64,000 nucleotides of DNA, taken from the NCBI GenBank assembly GCA_905221605.1, contig CAJNDS010000553.1:2501-66500 (forward strand). The letters run 5' to 3'. Position numbers and translations under genes: made by a program. The stretch's first letter is position 1. Every line of letters starts with the position of its first letter. Below are positions 39,331-49,788 of the stretch, piece after piece. The notes below the pieces were generated by a model. The model had not been told where the DNA came from, did not search any database, and was given only the letters and a program-made list of their open reading frames with translations. The DNA is from Symbiodinium natans (taxonomy: Eukaryota; Sar; Dinophyceae; Suessiales; Symbiodiniaceae).

Positions 39331-39416
39331 CCTAGCTACGTCGAGACGACCGAGGCGCGGTTCAGAATTGCCATCGGGAGCGATCTCGGGATGCCGGGAG
39401 AAGTGTTCACATGGCC
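39331..39416 (+). CDS. exon-like segment with GTAGTG donor
   Basis: CAGCAG acceptor, then PSYVETTEARFRIAIGSDLG and MPGEVFTW, then GTAGTG. Strongly protein-like; no domain recognised. Confidence 0.58.
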
Positions 39417-40184
39417 GTAGTGTCGCCAAAGAGTGGTGTATGGGTTTGGGCGATCAGGTCGCGCTGGGATTGAGTGTACTATGCTGCGCGGCCTAATTAG
39501 CCTTGCAGGGTATACGCCCATCATCCGCAACCTGAAACCCTAAATCCTCAGTCCTAAACCCTAAACCCTAAATCCTAAACCCTAAAGCCTAAACCCTAGC
39601 CCTAAACGCTACACCCTCAACCCTACACCCTAGACCCTACCCTAAACCCTAAACCTAAACCCGACTTCGCTGCTACCCCAAGGACAGGCCCTTGAGACCC
39701 CAACTAGAAACGCACGTTGGGCCCACAGTGCCACCCCATTACTGAAGTTTACGGTTTGGGTTTTGGGTGTAGGGTATTGGGGTTTAGGGTTTAATTGAGG
39801 GTTTAGGGTTCAGGGTTTAAGATTCCCACTGACATGATACAAGAGCGCTCGTTTCATTACAACCCTAAACCCTAAACCCTAAACCCTAAACCCTAAACAC
39901 TCCTTCAGAGAAGGCTTGCTGATAGTCCGGCTCCGGCCCTTGGGTCAAGGGACTAAAGGAGGGACCCTTATAAGGGACATGCGGGGTGAGTTAGGGGGTT
40001 TTTTAGGGGCCACTTGGGAACATACGGGCTATGTAAGGCATATATAGGGGTTATATAGGGGATTGAGATTAAGGTTCCTTCTAGGGGGTCCCGGGGTCCC
40101 TCCTTATACCCCTTAATTGGGTCCTCAAACCCTAAACCCTGAACCCCAAACCCTAAACTTCACCGGCAGTGTTCCTTGGGGCAG

Positions 40185-40259
40185 GTTCTTCCGGGTCTGC
40201 CAAGACGTGGCGTCCATCTCCAAGAGCGTTCGCACGAAGATGGCCGCCGGCTCCTCAGG
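40185..40259 (+). CDS. exon-like segment with GCAAGT donor
   Basis: GGGCAG acceptor, then FFRVCQDVASISKSVRTKMA and AGSS, then GCAAGTCC. Both borders are good and the donor is the GC type. CCCTAAA lies on both sides here. Confidence 0.65.
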
Positions 40260-40927
40260 GCAAGTCCCTAACCCCGAAACCCTAAACCCTAAACCCTAAA
40301 CCCTAAACCCTAAACCCTAAACCCTACAACCCTACAACCCTAAACCCTAAACCCTCAACCCTGAACCAAAACCCTAAACCCTAAACCCTAAACCCTAAAC
40401 CCTAAACCCTCAACCAAAACCCTAAACCCTAAACCCTAAACCCCAAACCCTAAACCCTAAACCCTCAACCCTAAACCCTAGAGTTGCCCTCGGGTGGGCG
40501 CAGTGGAAGTGTCCAGCCCTCCTTGGTCGCCCTCTGACAGTTTTGCTGCCCTCATCAGCAGTAGGATCTGTGCCCTCTGAGCCCTCTGAGAAGGTTTGAT
40601 TGAAACCCTAAACCCTAAACCCTAAACCCTAAACCCTAAACCCTAAACCCTAAACCCTAAACCCTAAACCCTAAACCCTAAACCCTAAACCCTAAACCCC
40701 AAACCCCAAACCCCAAACCCTAGCTCTGGAACCCTGGGTCCCTTTACGAGGAAGGCACTTTGGATATTCGATGTGCTCCCTTTTTTTGTTTTGAGAGGGT
40801 CATCTGTAGGAAGGATGTTTTCAGAGCCTAGCTGTGCAGCCCTACAGATCCCAGCTGGGGGGGCGGGGGGGGTTAGGGTTTAGGGTTTAGGGTTTCGGGT
40901 TTAGGGCTTAGGTTTTTTTGCACACAG

Positions 40928-41106
40928 GCGTTCTTCTTCCCACCACGATGATGGTACCCGTTTACCCAATACATCGTCCGGCGCCTGGGCTTTTCGCTCG
41001 AGTTCGCCACGCTGGCACGACGATCTCAGCCAATGAGCTTGTGATGGAGTCTGCTAAGCTTCGTCGGCATCCGAAGCACACGCGCGGGATCAGTTTGTTT
41101 CTCTAA
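40928..41106 (+). CDS. possible terminal exon of an unknown gene
   Basis: TTTGCACACAG acceptor after a T-tract, then VLLPTTMMVPVYPIHRPAPG, LFARVRHAGTTISANELVME, SAKLRRHPKHTRGISLFL and a stop, followed at once by CCCTAAA repeats. A convincing C-terminal exon of 60 codons; product unknown. Confidence 0.62.
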
Positions 41107-41200
41107 GCCCTAAACCCCAAACCCTAAACCCCTAACCCTAAACCCTTAACCCGAAGCCCTCAATCCCTAATCATCCTAAACCCTTGGAGCACATGTCAAG

Positions 41201-41263
41201 ACGAGTCGAGCATCCGCCTGGCCGGAGAGTTGTTCTGCGTGTTGCTAGACCCTACAGACTTGG
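41201..41263 (+). CDS. exon-like segment ending at GTTTAGGG
   Basis: GTCAAG acceptor, then ESSIRLAGELFCVLLDPTDL, then GTTTAGGG as donor. CCCTAAA before. Convincing composition, unknown product. Confidence 0.58.
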
Positions 41264-41371
41264 GTTTAGGGTTTAGGGTTTAGGGTTTAGGGTTTGGGGT
41301 TTAGGGTTTAGGGTTTAGGGTTTGGGGTTTAGGGTTTAGGGTTTAGGGCTTATAGGAACCTACATTTGCAG

Positions 41372-41419
41372 GTGTGGGAGGTGGTGCCTAGGCAGCCATT
41401 GATAGAGTTCTTGGTCAGC
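41372..41419 (+). CDS. exon-like segment
   Basis: TTTGCAG acceptor, then VWEVVPRQPLIEFLVS, then GTGCCA; GTCAGC just before is a second possible donor. Confidence 0.52.
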
Positions 41420-41838
41420 GTGCCAAAAAAAACCAGCAAGCTTTGAGACCGCATGGGTTTGAGATCTTAGGGTCAAGTATGGAGGTCCACTCGTGGAAGC
41501 CCTTTTCCAGGACCCAGAGCAGGCCCTTTTCCCTGGTTTTTTGGGGTGTAGGCTCCCTTATAGGAGCACCCTCTTTATTCCTGGGTTACTCCTGGGCTTA
41601 GTTGACACCCTAAACCCTAAACCCCAAACCCTAGTAAACCCTAAACCCTAAACCCCCCCCCCCAACAAAAAAAAAAACCCCAAACCCCAAAACCCAAACC
41701 CCAAACCCCAAACACCAAACCCCAAACCCCAAACCCCAAACCCCAAACCCCAAACCCCAAACCCCAAAACCCAAAACCCAAACCCCAAACCCCAAACCCC
41801 AAACCCCAAACCCGTTCCCCTCCCCCCCGCTCCCCAAG

Positions 41839-41922
41839 GCCGGTCAAGTTGAGATCAGCGAGGAAACGTTGCGGGAGCAGCTGACAAAACAGTGTCAGGC
41901 AGAGCTTGAAAAGCTTATAAGA
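41839..41922 (+). CDS. coiled-coil exon ending at GTTTAGGG
   Basis: CCCCAAG acceptor, then 28 codons: AGQVEISEETLREQLTKQCQ and AELEKLIR, ending exactly at GTTTAGGG. Heptad-like leucines and charges suggest a coiled coil. CCCCAAA repeats precede. A clean example of a telomeric repeat acting as the donor. Confidence 0.7.
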
Positions 41923-41985
41923 GTTTAGGGTTTAGGGTTTAGGGTTTAGGGCCGTTTAGGGTTAGTGTTTTAAGCCCCAGAAACC

Positions 41986-42105
41986 CTACAGTAAACTCCA
42001 GAAAGTTGGAACATGGTTTAAGCATGATTAGAGCCGGGATTCCCTTTAGTATACCTTTTGGGGTATGGGGATATAGATGTTCAAACTTTTTGGGGTTTAT
42101 TGTAG
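41986..42105. mobile_element. MITE family 3, copy a
   Basis: Inverted termini CTACAGTAAACTCCAGAAAG and ...CTTTTTGGGGTTTATTGTAG. Interior GCATGATTAGAGCCGGGATT is shared with the copy near 43.9 kb. Confidence 0.75.
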
Positions 42106-42810
42106 GATTTAGGGTTTAGGGGTTAGGGTTTAGGAGTTAGGTTTAGGGTTTAGGACTTAGGGGTTAAAAGTTTTTTTGGTGCGCTATTCAAACTGTGGTC
42201 CATTTTGGGGTGTACCCGAACTACAAAGGCCGTGGTTACTCTACTAGAAGGCAGCCCAAAAAGGAGCCATTTCTTAGAGAACCGCCCATGGACACGTTCG
42301 GTGGGCATGTGCGGATTTCAGGATTTCATATGCACTATACTAATATGTATAACTCCTTTCAACTTAAGGTATATGAACCGGGTTCTATACCCTTTTCTCC
42401 TCTTAAGGTATATGACCCATAAACCCTAAACCCTAAACCCTAAACCCTAATCAAACCCCGTGGCTAGGGTTTAGGGTCGCGGATCCCAAAGGGCCCGAAA
42501 CCTTGCAAGCACCAAACTGGGGTTTGGGTTTTGGGTTTGGGGTTTAGGGTTTGGGGTTTAGGGTTTAGGGTTTAGGGTTTGGGGTTTAGGGTTTCGGGTT
42601 TAGGGTCAGGGCGTCGATCCACATTCGCATTGGCAATCTTCAAGCCAGCATTACTGGATCTTAGCAGGAAATGCCGAATGCATTAGTAAATCGAATAATA
42701 ATTCGGTACCCTACAATTCCTTCATTGAAGGGTTAGTCAGGGGGATTTGCAAAGTACCTTTTTCCCTTGTTCCCTGTCTGAGGTGTTCGGTCTTGAGATT
42801 GTCTGCATAG

Positions 42811-43017
42811 GGCAAGAAGAAGATTAATGGCAATTTGGTATGCGTCACGGCAATGGAAACCGGCATGGGCGTGGACTGGGAACATGGGTCCGTTCGCTAC
42901 ATTGCGAAGACGGACAAGGAGTTCAACAAGTCCGTGACGCCTGTGCAGCAGCGTATGAGAAGCTGCCAACGCTTCAGCTTTGAGCAGAGCGTGCAGGGTG
43001 TCCAGGAGCTAGGCTGA
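42811..43017 (+). CDS. terminal exon of an unknown gene
   Basis: TCTGCATAG acceptor, then 68 codons and a stop: GKKKINGNLVCVTAMETGMG, VDWEHGSVRYIAKTDKEF, NKSVTPVQQRMRSCQRFSF, EQSVQGVQELG. Lies in a 350 bp array-free island. Clear protein composition; I do not recognise the family. Confidence 0.65.
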   Translation, partial: GKKKINGNLVCVTAMETGMGVDWEHGSVRYIAKTDKEFNKSVTPVQQRMRSCQRFSFEQSVQGVQELG

Positions 43018-43753
43018 GAGATCTATGTTGAGCTGCAGATCCCCTTTTTGCTTAGGACCCTAAACCCTAAACCCTAAACCCTAAGCTCTATAGCCACTTA
43101 AGCAAACAAAGCCTCCCGTGTTCTCTCCTGGGTGGCTCGTATAAGCCCCAAACCTTGAAACCCCAGACTGGCTAGCTGTCCCGAAACCCTAGACCCTAAA
43201 GCCTAAGCCCTAAGCCCTAGACCCTTGTGAAACCCTAAACCCCAAACCCCAAACCCTAAACCCTAAACCCTACGGCGGCCAGTAAACACCTAAGGCTCAA
43301 GCCTAAGTTTCATGGTCCTAAAACCCGTAAGGGTCCACGCGCCTAGAATTCGTAGATATGACCAAGTGTATTGCATGGGTACAGGGTACATGACCCTAAA
43401 CCCTAAACCCTAAACCCTAAACCCTAAACCCTGAACCTAAACCCTCTTCCCTCTGGGAACCCTAGGAAGGTATTGCGTTTAGGGTTTAGGGATTAGGGTT
43501 TAGGGTTTAGGGTCTTTTACTCCCCTAAACCCGCAAACCTAGACTTTAGGGTTTTTTTTCGGCTTAAAGCCCCTGAATCCTAGGCCCTTGGCCCCGATTG
43601 CCGATCAAGCTGTAGGCTGTTGGATCCTAAACCCTAAACCCTAAACCCTAAACCCTAAACCCTAAACCCTAAACCCTAAACCCTAAACCCTAAACCCTAA
43701 GCCCTGAACCCTGAACCCTGAACCCTGAACCCTCAACTTCAAGCCCTGCGCAG
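43018..43753. repeat. array stretch, no gene seen
   Basis: CCCTAAA arrays with short unique gaps; a CCCTGAA variant block at the right leads into the next exon-like segment. Confidence 0.7.
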
Positions 43754-43812
43754 ATCTTTGAAAAGCTGGGCCAGATCCAGGCCGAGGTGCCGCTTATCCC
43801 GGCCGGCTCACA
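43754..43812 (+). CDS. exon-like segment; donor lies in a MITE terminus
   Basis: TGCGCAG acceptor, then IFEKLGQIQAEVPLIPAGS, then GTAAAC. That donor is inside a family 3 MITE terminus (CAGTAAACTCC), so the element appears to provide the splice site. Confidence 0.62.
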
Positions 43813-43865
43813 GTAAACTCCGAAAAGTTGGAACATGGTTTAGGGTTTAGGGCTTAGGGCTTAGG

Positions 43866-43985
43866 GTTTAGGGTTAGTGTTTTAAGCCCCAGAAACCCTA
43901 CAGTAAATTCCAGAAAGTTGGAACATGGCTTAAGCATGATTAGAGCCGGGATTCCCTTTAGTATACCTTTTGGGGTACGGGGATA
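43866..43985. repeat. 120 bp duplicate of 41954-42073 (MITE family 3 plus flank)
   Basis: Differs from the first copy at three positions by eye, and the match includes flanking GTTTAGGGTTAGTG. The right inverted terminus is missing here. Confidence 0.8.
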
Positions 43986-43999
43986 AGGATGGAACTGGG

Positions 44000-45458
44000 T
44001 TTAGGGTGTTTGGGGCTTGGTGCTTGGCGATTAGGGCTTAGTTTAGTGTTTAGTGTTTAGGTCTTGCACGCACGCGGATAGGATGTAGGAGTTGCATTGT
44101 TTAAGGGCTCACAGTGCTTAAGGTGTCTTGCGGGTTTTGGGGGGGTTTTGGGGGGGCTTGATTCCATCCATGCTGTCAGAGACAGGTTGCTTAAGAAGAG
44201 AGAGGGTGCTGAAGGCAGTCGTAGGGCTTGGGGCTCAGTGCTTGACAGGGTCTATGGGATTTACCAGGGTTTTATGGGGTTTTATGGGGTTTTAGGGTTT
44301 GCAGGGTTCACAGGTTTTGTTTTTTTGTTGTTTTTGTTTCGGGTTTTTGGGGGCATAGGGTTTACAGGGTATACAGGGCTTATGGGCCTTAAAGCCATTA
44401 TATGGTGCTAGGGCTTTCCGGGACTTGCGGTGTGCTCCTCTGGCTGTTGATGTCGGTGTGTCGGTGTTCAGGTAGGTGTTTCTTAAATCTAAACCCTAAA
44501 CCCTAAATAAACCCTAAACGCCATGTCAGGACCCGAATGCCGAAGCCTCATACCGTGAATTGAAAATGTTTTGTTGTTGGTTTATTGCTCTTACACCCCT
44601 TCTAAAAGGGTTTAGGGTTTAGGGTTTGCTTAAGTATTAAGGCAGGGCTAGATTTGGCGGCTGTGCCGCATGTCATGCTTTTTAGCATTCGAGTTCTTTC
44701 GCGTCTTGGGTTCAGGGTGGCGGACATAGCCACAGCTTAGGGGGCCGACATGTGAAGCCTGAAGACAGACACGCCGTACCTTAAACCCCTCAACCCTGAG
44801 GTACTAAGGCCCAAGCCCTACCTCACCACCCTCTCCAAACAAAACCACATGACAAAACACAATAAGCAAACAGTATATGAATCGTTTATCTATTACTTCA
44901 TGTATTTTAATCACAATAGTAGTGTAAAGCACAAAACCCTATAAGCCCTATAAACCTACAAACCCTATAAACCCTATAAACTCCATTCATATCAACCCCA
45001 TAAACCCTGAAACCATGAAAACCCTATAATTCCTGTAACCCCTAGAAAGCTTTAAAACCCCATAAACCCTGTAAACCCTAGAAAGCTTGGAAACCCTATA
45101 ACCCCTATAGACCCCACAAACCCTATAAACCCTGTAACCCCTACAAACCCTAGAAGCTCCAGAAAGTTGGAATGTGGTTTAAGTTGAAGGATGACTATTC
45201 CAACCTTTTTGGAGCTTACTGTAAATTCTATAAACCCTGTAAACCCTAAAAACTACTCTAAACCCTCTAAACCCTATACACCCTGTAAACCCCCTCTAAA
45301 TCCTGTAAACTCTATAAACCCGATTTAGCCCCATAAAGCCCTGTAAATCCTATACGCCCCAAACCCCCAAACCCCAAACCCCTAAACCCCAAACCCCAAA
45401 CCCTAAACCCTAAACCCCAAACCCTAAACCCTAAACCCCAAACCCACTTGCGGAGCAG
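44000..45458. repeat. intronic stretch with CCCTATAAA-type satellites
   Basis: TTTAGGG variants, about 300 bp of unassigned sequence, then a CCCTATAAA/CCCTGTAAA variant satellite (about 44935-45360) with an embedded small hairpin of MITE family 3 (45155-45217), then CCCCAAA/CCCTAAA into the next exon. Confidence 0.65.
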
Positions 45459-45530
45459 GTGGCCCTGCGCCATGGCCTCACGGAAGCACAGCTGGAGCAG
45501 CTGCAGCGGGCCGGGGAGCAGGCCCTGCCA
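45459..45530 (+). CDS. coiled-coil exon with GTGAGG donor
   Basis: GGAGCAG acceptor, then 24 codons: VALRHGLTEAQLEQLQRAGE and QALP, then GTGAGGGTTTAGGG. Gln/Leu-rich amphipathic helix. CCCTAAA before, TTTAGGG after. Ends in phase 0, matching the next segment. Confidence 0.68.
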
Positions 45531-45940
45531 GTGAGGGTTTAGGGTTTAGGGTTTAGGGTTTAGGGTTTAGGGTTTAGGGTTTAGGGTTTAGGGTTTCGGG
45601 GCCGGGGAGCAGGCCCAAGAGCCCTTTCAGTGGGGCAGTGCCTCTAGGGTTTAGCGGTTAAAGTTTAGGGTTTAGGGTTTGGGGTTTTGGGTTTGGGGTT
45701 TAGGGTTTGGGGTTTTGGGTTGGTTTAGGGTTTTGGGGTTTAGGGTTTAGGGTGGGGTTTAGGGTTTGGGGTTTGGGGTTTAGGGTTTGGGGTTTAGGGT
45801 TTGGGGTTTGGGGTTTGGATTTTGGGGTTTAGACGAATGAAGTAGGTAAATGGGGACCTGGTAGCTCAGAGGTACCGTCTTGCCCCTTGTTTTGTTCTAG
45901 GTTCCCTTATTAAATAACGAACCCGGAGATTGGTACCAGT

Positions 45941-46052
45941 TTACTTGGTTATACCTACTAATACTACTGTATGTAGGCGACGAGGGTCCCAGGTAATTAC
46001 TTGGTTATACCTACTAATACTACTGTATGTAGGCGAAGAGGGTCCCAGGTAA
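45941..46052. repeat. tandem duplication of 56 bp
   Basis: Two adjacent 56 bp units (TTACTTGGTTATACCTACTA... to ...GGGTCCCAGGTAA) differing at one base. Confidence 0.92.
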
Positions 46053-46209
46053 ACCCTAAACCCCTAAACCGCAGCTTTTTCAGTGGGGCAGTTCCTCGAT
46101 ATGACCGCCCCCTTATTCTATGGTTTGTTTCTCGCTTTAGGGTTTAGGGTTTAGGGTTTAGGGTTTCGGGTTTCGGGTTTAGGGTTTAGGGTTGAGGGCT
46201 AAAGTTAAG

Positions 46210-46277
46210 GGTATCGGAGTGGCTGCTTGCATGCTCCGACTCATGAATGGCGACCAGGGACGCAAGATGCTGCGCAG
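46210..46277 (+). CDS. exon-like segment with GTGCTA donor
   Basis: TTAAG acceptor, then GIGVAACMLRLMNGDQGRKM and LR, then GTGCTA. Starts in phase 0, fitting the preceding coiled-coil exon. Confidence 0.58.
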
Positions 46278-46495
46278 GTGCTAGAAGCCAGGTGTGCTTG
46301 AAGGGAGCAGCACACGATGGGTTTAGGGTTCAGGGTTCAGGGTTCAGGGTTTAGGGTTTAGGGTTTAGGGTTTAGGGTTTAGGGTTTAGGGTTTAGGGTT
46401 TAGGGTTTAGGGGGCCAGAGCCACCGAGATATGAAGGATTGGGGGCCCCTAGATCCCTAGACACTAACAGTGAGTGGACTCTGTTCCGTCGGCAG

Positions 46496-46543
46496 GACCC
46501 ACAAGTTCAGACCTACGACACAGGCGAAGCTGGGCAGTCTTTT
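46496..46543 (+). CDS. exon-like segment, two frames open
   Basis: GGCAG acceptor, donor GTTTAGGG. Phase from the preceding segment favours THKFRPTTQAKLGSLL; the alternative DPQVQTYDTGEAGQSF also looks like protein. Confidence 0.45.
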
Positions 46544-46822
46544 GTTTAGGGTTTAGGGTTTGGGGTTTAGGGCCACTGCAATAAACGAATCTCCCTGGTT
46601 GAAGCCACGAAATGTTCGGACAAGAAGCACAAACATGCAAACCCGAAAGGGGATCTGATGTGGTAGTTGTAAATTCGGGCTTCCTTATCTGGACCCTTGC
46701 TACAAAACACGTGGTCGCCTGAGTTGGTTTCAATTCGAGGGACCATAAGCTCGAACCCCTAAACCCTAAACCCTAAACCCTAAACCCTAGACCCTAAACC
46801 TCACATTTCTGAAGCGCTTCCA

Positions 46823-46931
46823 CTTGGTAGCCCGGTGGTGCCCTTCTCTTTTTTTGGTTCAAGGTTCCCCCAAAAAGTAACCAACCCAAAAAAGAGTGCC
46901 CTTATTATGATATGGTTACTGGGCTGCCAAG
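46823..46931. mobile_element. MITE family 4
   Basis: Inverted termini CTTGGTAGCCCGGT and ACTGGGCTGCCAAG around GTGCCCTTCTC...AAGAGTGCCCTTA. The right terminus provides a CCAAG acceptor for the next exon. Confidence 0.68.
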
Positions 46932-46999
46932 ATTTCCAAAGCGCTTCAAAGAGCGGAAGCACAAAGGTCCCCACCAAAAAGGAAGTATATGTTTGTTCA
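46932..46999 (+). CDS. exon-like segment after MITE family 4
   Basis: Acceptor CCAAG is the MITE end; reads ISKALQRAEAQRSPPKRKYM and FV, then GTAGGGTTTAGGG. Confidence 0.55.
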
Positions 47000-47250
47000 G
47001 TAGGGTTTAGGGTTTAGGGTTTAGGGTTTAGGGTTCAGGGTTTAGGGTTTAGGGTTTAGGTCCTACTGACAACTCCTGGGTCCTAAGTCCTGAACACTGA
47101 GAACTAAGAACCTTAAGATCCCTAAACCCAGGCCCCCAAACCCTAAGCCCCAAACCCTAAGCCCAAAGCCCTAAACCCCAAACCCCAAGCCCAAAACCCT
47201 AAACCCCAAACCCCAAGCCCAAAACCCTAAACCCCAAACCCATTCTAAAG

Positions 47251-47284
47251 ATGCAGCACGAAGATCAGTTTGTGGGCACATTGT
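47251..47284 (+). CDS. exon-like segment left of an introner-like MITE
   Basis: TAAAG acceptor, then MQHEDQFVGTL plus one base. The next exon-like segment, 149 bp downstream, completes the codon as Cys and continues in frame. Confidence 0.58.
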
Positions 47285-47285
47285 G

Positions 47286-47425
47286 CTTGGAGCTTCATGG
47301 TACTTAGTAACTAACCATAACTGTACTTATGCCCTAATATGGTTTTGAGTACAGTTATAAGTACAGTTATAAGTACAGTTCTAAGTACACTTATAATTGG
47401 TTACTAAGCAACATGATCCTCCAAG
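47286..47425. mobile_element. MITE family 1, copy d, introner-like, with target duplication
   Basis: 140 bp, CTTGGAGCTTCATGG...CATGATCCTCCAAG, flanked on both sides by TTGTG. The element plus one TTGTG and CAG make up the whole interval between two in-phase coding segments. Confidence 0.8.
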
Positions 47426-47433
47426 TTGTGCAG

Positions 47434-47502
47434 GTTTCAAGGCCATGCTGGAGGACGCCTTGCAGGGACGCAGCCCGATCCTGCCGAACGACGCTCTGGC
47501 TC
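47434..47502 (+). CDS. exon-like segment right of an introner-like MITE
   Basis: TTGTGCAG acceptor, then FKAMLEDALQGRSPILPNDA and LA, then GTGGTT. Strong protein composition; product unknown. Confidence 0.65.
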
Positions 47503-47902
47503 GTGGTTGGGGGTCGTTAGGGTTCAGGGTTTAGGGTTTAGGGTTTAGGGTTTAGGGTTTAGGGCTTAGGGCTTAGGGCTTACCCTAAACCCTAAAACCC
47601 TAAAACCCTAAACCCTAAACCCTAAACCCTAAACCCTAAACCCTAAACCCTAAACCCTAAACCCTTAGGGTCTAGCGTCTAGGGTTTAGGGCTCAGGGTT
47701 TGCATTCTTGTCTTGGAAGCTTGAGGACTTTCAGACATGACTTGCAGGGGTTGTGTGTAGATTTCAGGGTTCAGGGTTGAGGGGTTGAGGGTTTAGGGCA
47801 AAGCCTTAAACCCCAACCGAAACCCTAAACACCAGCTCGTGGGTTTCCTTGATGGCGAGTCAACACTTGAAGTTGCGCGCGCTCGTGCGTGCGCTTGTAT
47901 AG

Positions 47903-48016
47903 CGAGATCTGGCAACTTGCGTCCACGCCGTGTTCAAAGCGGCGTTCAACCAGCCCGAGTTCGCCCCGGCGTTCAAAATGATCTCTGGCTTGATGGAGTC
48001 ACTCCTGCGATGGAAG
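47903..48016 (+). CDS. exon-like segment, 38 codons
   Basis: TGTATAG acceptor, then RDLATCVHAVFKAAFNQPEF, APAFKMISGLMESLLRWK, then GTCGTT. Helical with regular hydrophobics. Lies in a 500 bp array-free island. Confidence 0.65.
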
Positions 48017-48098
48017 GTCGTTCGGTGCTGCAGCTGGTGTGTAGCTGGGTGCAATTAGGTCGGCCTCGCTCGGGGTCGCTCTGTCTGCGTTGTACGAG

Positions 48099-48283
48099 GT
48101 CCCGATCTGGCTGCCGACTTTTCGGGGATGCACACACGGAGTGGTTGAGTGGTGGGCCATCGCGGTCTTGCCGGATGATGACATGGGCGCGCTTCGCGCG
48201 CAGGCAGCCGACAGCGGGATTCCACGAGGCTATGCTGCTGGCCTGTCAGGGCCACCCGGCGGCACACCAATCGGCACCCCCCC
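48099..48283 (+). CDS. exon-like segment, about 60 codons
   Basis: TACGAG acceptor, then VPIWLPTFRGCTHGVVEWWA, IAVLPDDDMGALRAQAADSG, IPRGYAAGLSGPPGGTPIG, running into a C-tract. A second frame across part of this region is also open. Trp-rich; family unknown. Confidence 0.55.
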
Positions 48284-48691
48284 CCCCCCCCCCCCCCCTA
48301 AGCCTGAGGGTTTTCGGGTTTAAGGTTTAGGGTGTTAGTGTACAGGAACATCGCACCCCTTGCATTGAGCGTGTTGTTCGGAGCTTGGGGGGTTTCAGTC
48401 TTCGGGCTTCGGTGCGGAAGCAGGCGCCCTGATAAACGCCTTCAAGTCCATGGTCTCCACGGTTTAGGCATTTTAGGTTTAGGGTTTAGGACAACTTTTT
48501 AGGGTTTAGGGTTTAGGCTTTAGGCTTTAGGCTTTAGGCTTTAGGGTTTAAGAGGTTTGCGGTTGAAACCCTGATTCCTGCAGGGCCGGGGCGTGGGGCG
48601 TTGCTTGTAGTTTTGCCCCTAACTCCCTGGGGTTTAGGCTTTGGGGTTGAGGGCTCATGACCCTCCACCCTCCTGGGTATGCCCACGCCAG

Positions 48692-48798
48692 GTCAAGATA
48701 CCCGAAGCACTGACGAAAGATAGAGCGCCGAAGACTGAGATTGTCGGGCACTTCATGTCTGCAAATGGTCAGAACTCTCACGAGATCTTGCCAAGCAG
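48692..48798 (+). CDS. exon-like segment, 35 codons
   Basis: CGCCAG acceptor, then VKIPEALTKDRAPKTEIVGH and FMSANGQNSHEILPS, then GTTTGA. Very clear borders and composition; no domain recognised. Confidence 0.68.
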
Positions 48799-49408
48799 GT
48801 TTGATTGAGCAGACCCGAAGCCCTAATCCCTGAACCCGAAACCCGAAACCCGAAACCCTAAACCCTACCCGCCCTGAAGAACCCGATAAGTGGGTCCTGA
48901 TAAGATCGACTCCGGATCCTGAACCCCGAGCCCCAAACCCTGAAGTTTGGGGTTTAGGGTTTAGGGTCTAGGGCCTACGTAGGGTTTAGGGTTTAGGGTT
49001 TAGGGTTCATTGTTTGGGCGGTTAGGGTTCAGGGTTCAGGGTTTAGGGTTTAGGGTTTGGGGGAACACGAAGAGCCACCAGGTTGCCGCCAGAGACCCCA
49101 AACCCCTATAAGCCTCAGACGGCTCTCTTTGTAGGCTTTAGGCTTTAGGGTTTAGGGTTTAGGGTTTAGGGTTTGGGGTTTAGTTGCATGGTCCCTCAAT
49201 ATGGGCCCTGAATTTGGGGAACCTCTATATACCCCGTAGATACCCAATTCGAAGGCGCAGAAACCCGAAACCCTAAACCCTAAACCCCTTTAAAGAGCGT
49301 AAGGGAGCATATTAAGGGTTTAGGGTTTAGGGTTTAGGGTAAGGGAGCATATTAAAGGTTTGGGGTTTAGGGTTTAGGGTTTAGGGCTTCTAGACTTTGC
49401 GAGACCAG

Positions 49409-49451
49409 GCTGCAGATTCAGAGGCAGGCGCAGGAGGCCGAGGAAGAGGAG
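49409..49451 (+). CDS. small coiled-coil-like exon
   Basis: GACCAG acceptor, then LQIQRQAQEAEEEE, then GTGGGC. An alternative frame (AADSEAGAGGRGRGGG) is low-complexity, so the Gln/Glu reading is preferred. Confidence 0.45.
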
Positions 49452-49669
49452 GTGGGCAAAAGAGACCTTTAAAAAGAGGGCAGCTACGGGTTCAGGATTT
49501 GAGAGGTTTCAGGGTTTAGGGTTTGGGGTTTAGGGTTTGGGGTTTAGGGTTTAAGTTTAGGGTTTTTTCAGGGCTTAGGTGTTTGGGGAGAGTCTGAGGT
49601 CTTAAGGGGTTTGAATTTGGGGTCTGCGCTTAGGATTTGAACTATTTGGGTCTTTCCGGTTGGGAGCAG

Positions 49670-49788
49670 GAAGGAAGCATTCTGCAATTGTGAACACGAA
49701 GCTGCGAAGCCCCAAGCGTTGGCGTTTTTGTAAATGTTGCGGAGACTTGCATCTATTGCTGGTGGACAACTGCAGTATTCAAACATAA
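49670..49788 (+). CDS. possible terminal exon
   Basis: GAGCAG acceptor, then RKHSAIVNTKLRSPKRWRF, CKCCGDLHLLLVDNCSIQT, stop. GTAAAT inside could be an earlier donor. CKCC is suggestive of metal binding but isolated. Confidence 0.48.

Noticed and set aside
41631-41847. Two minus-strand ORFs rich in GFGVWGLG
   Set aside because: Translation of CCCCAAA repeats in two frames.
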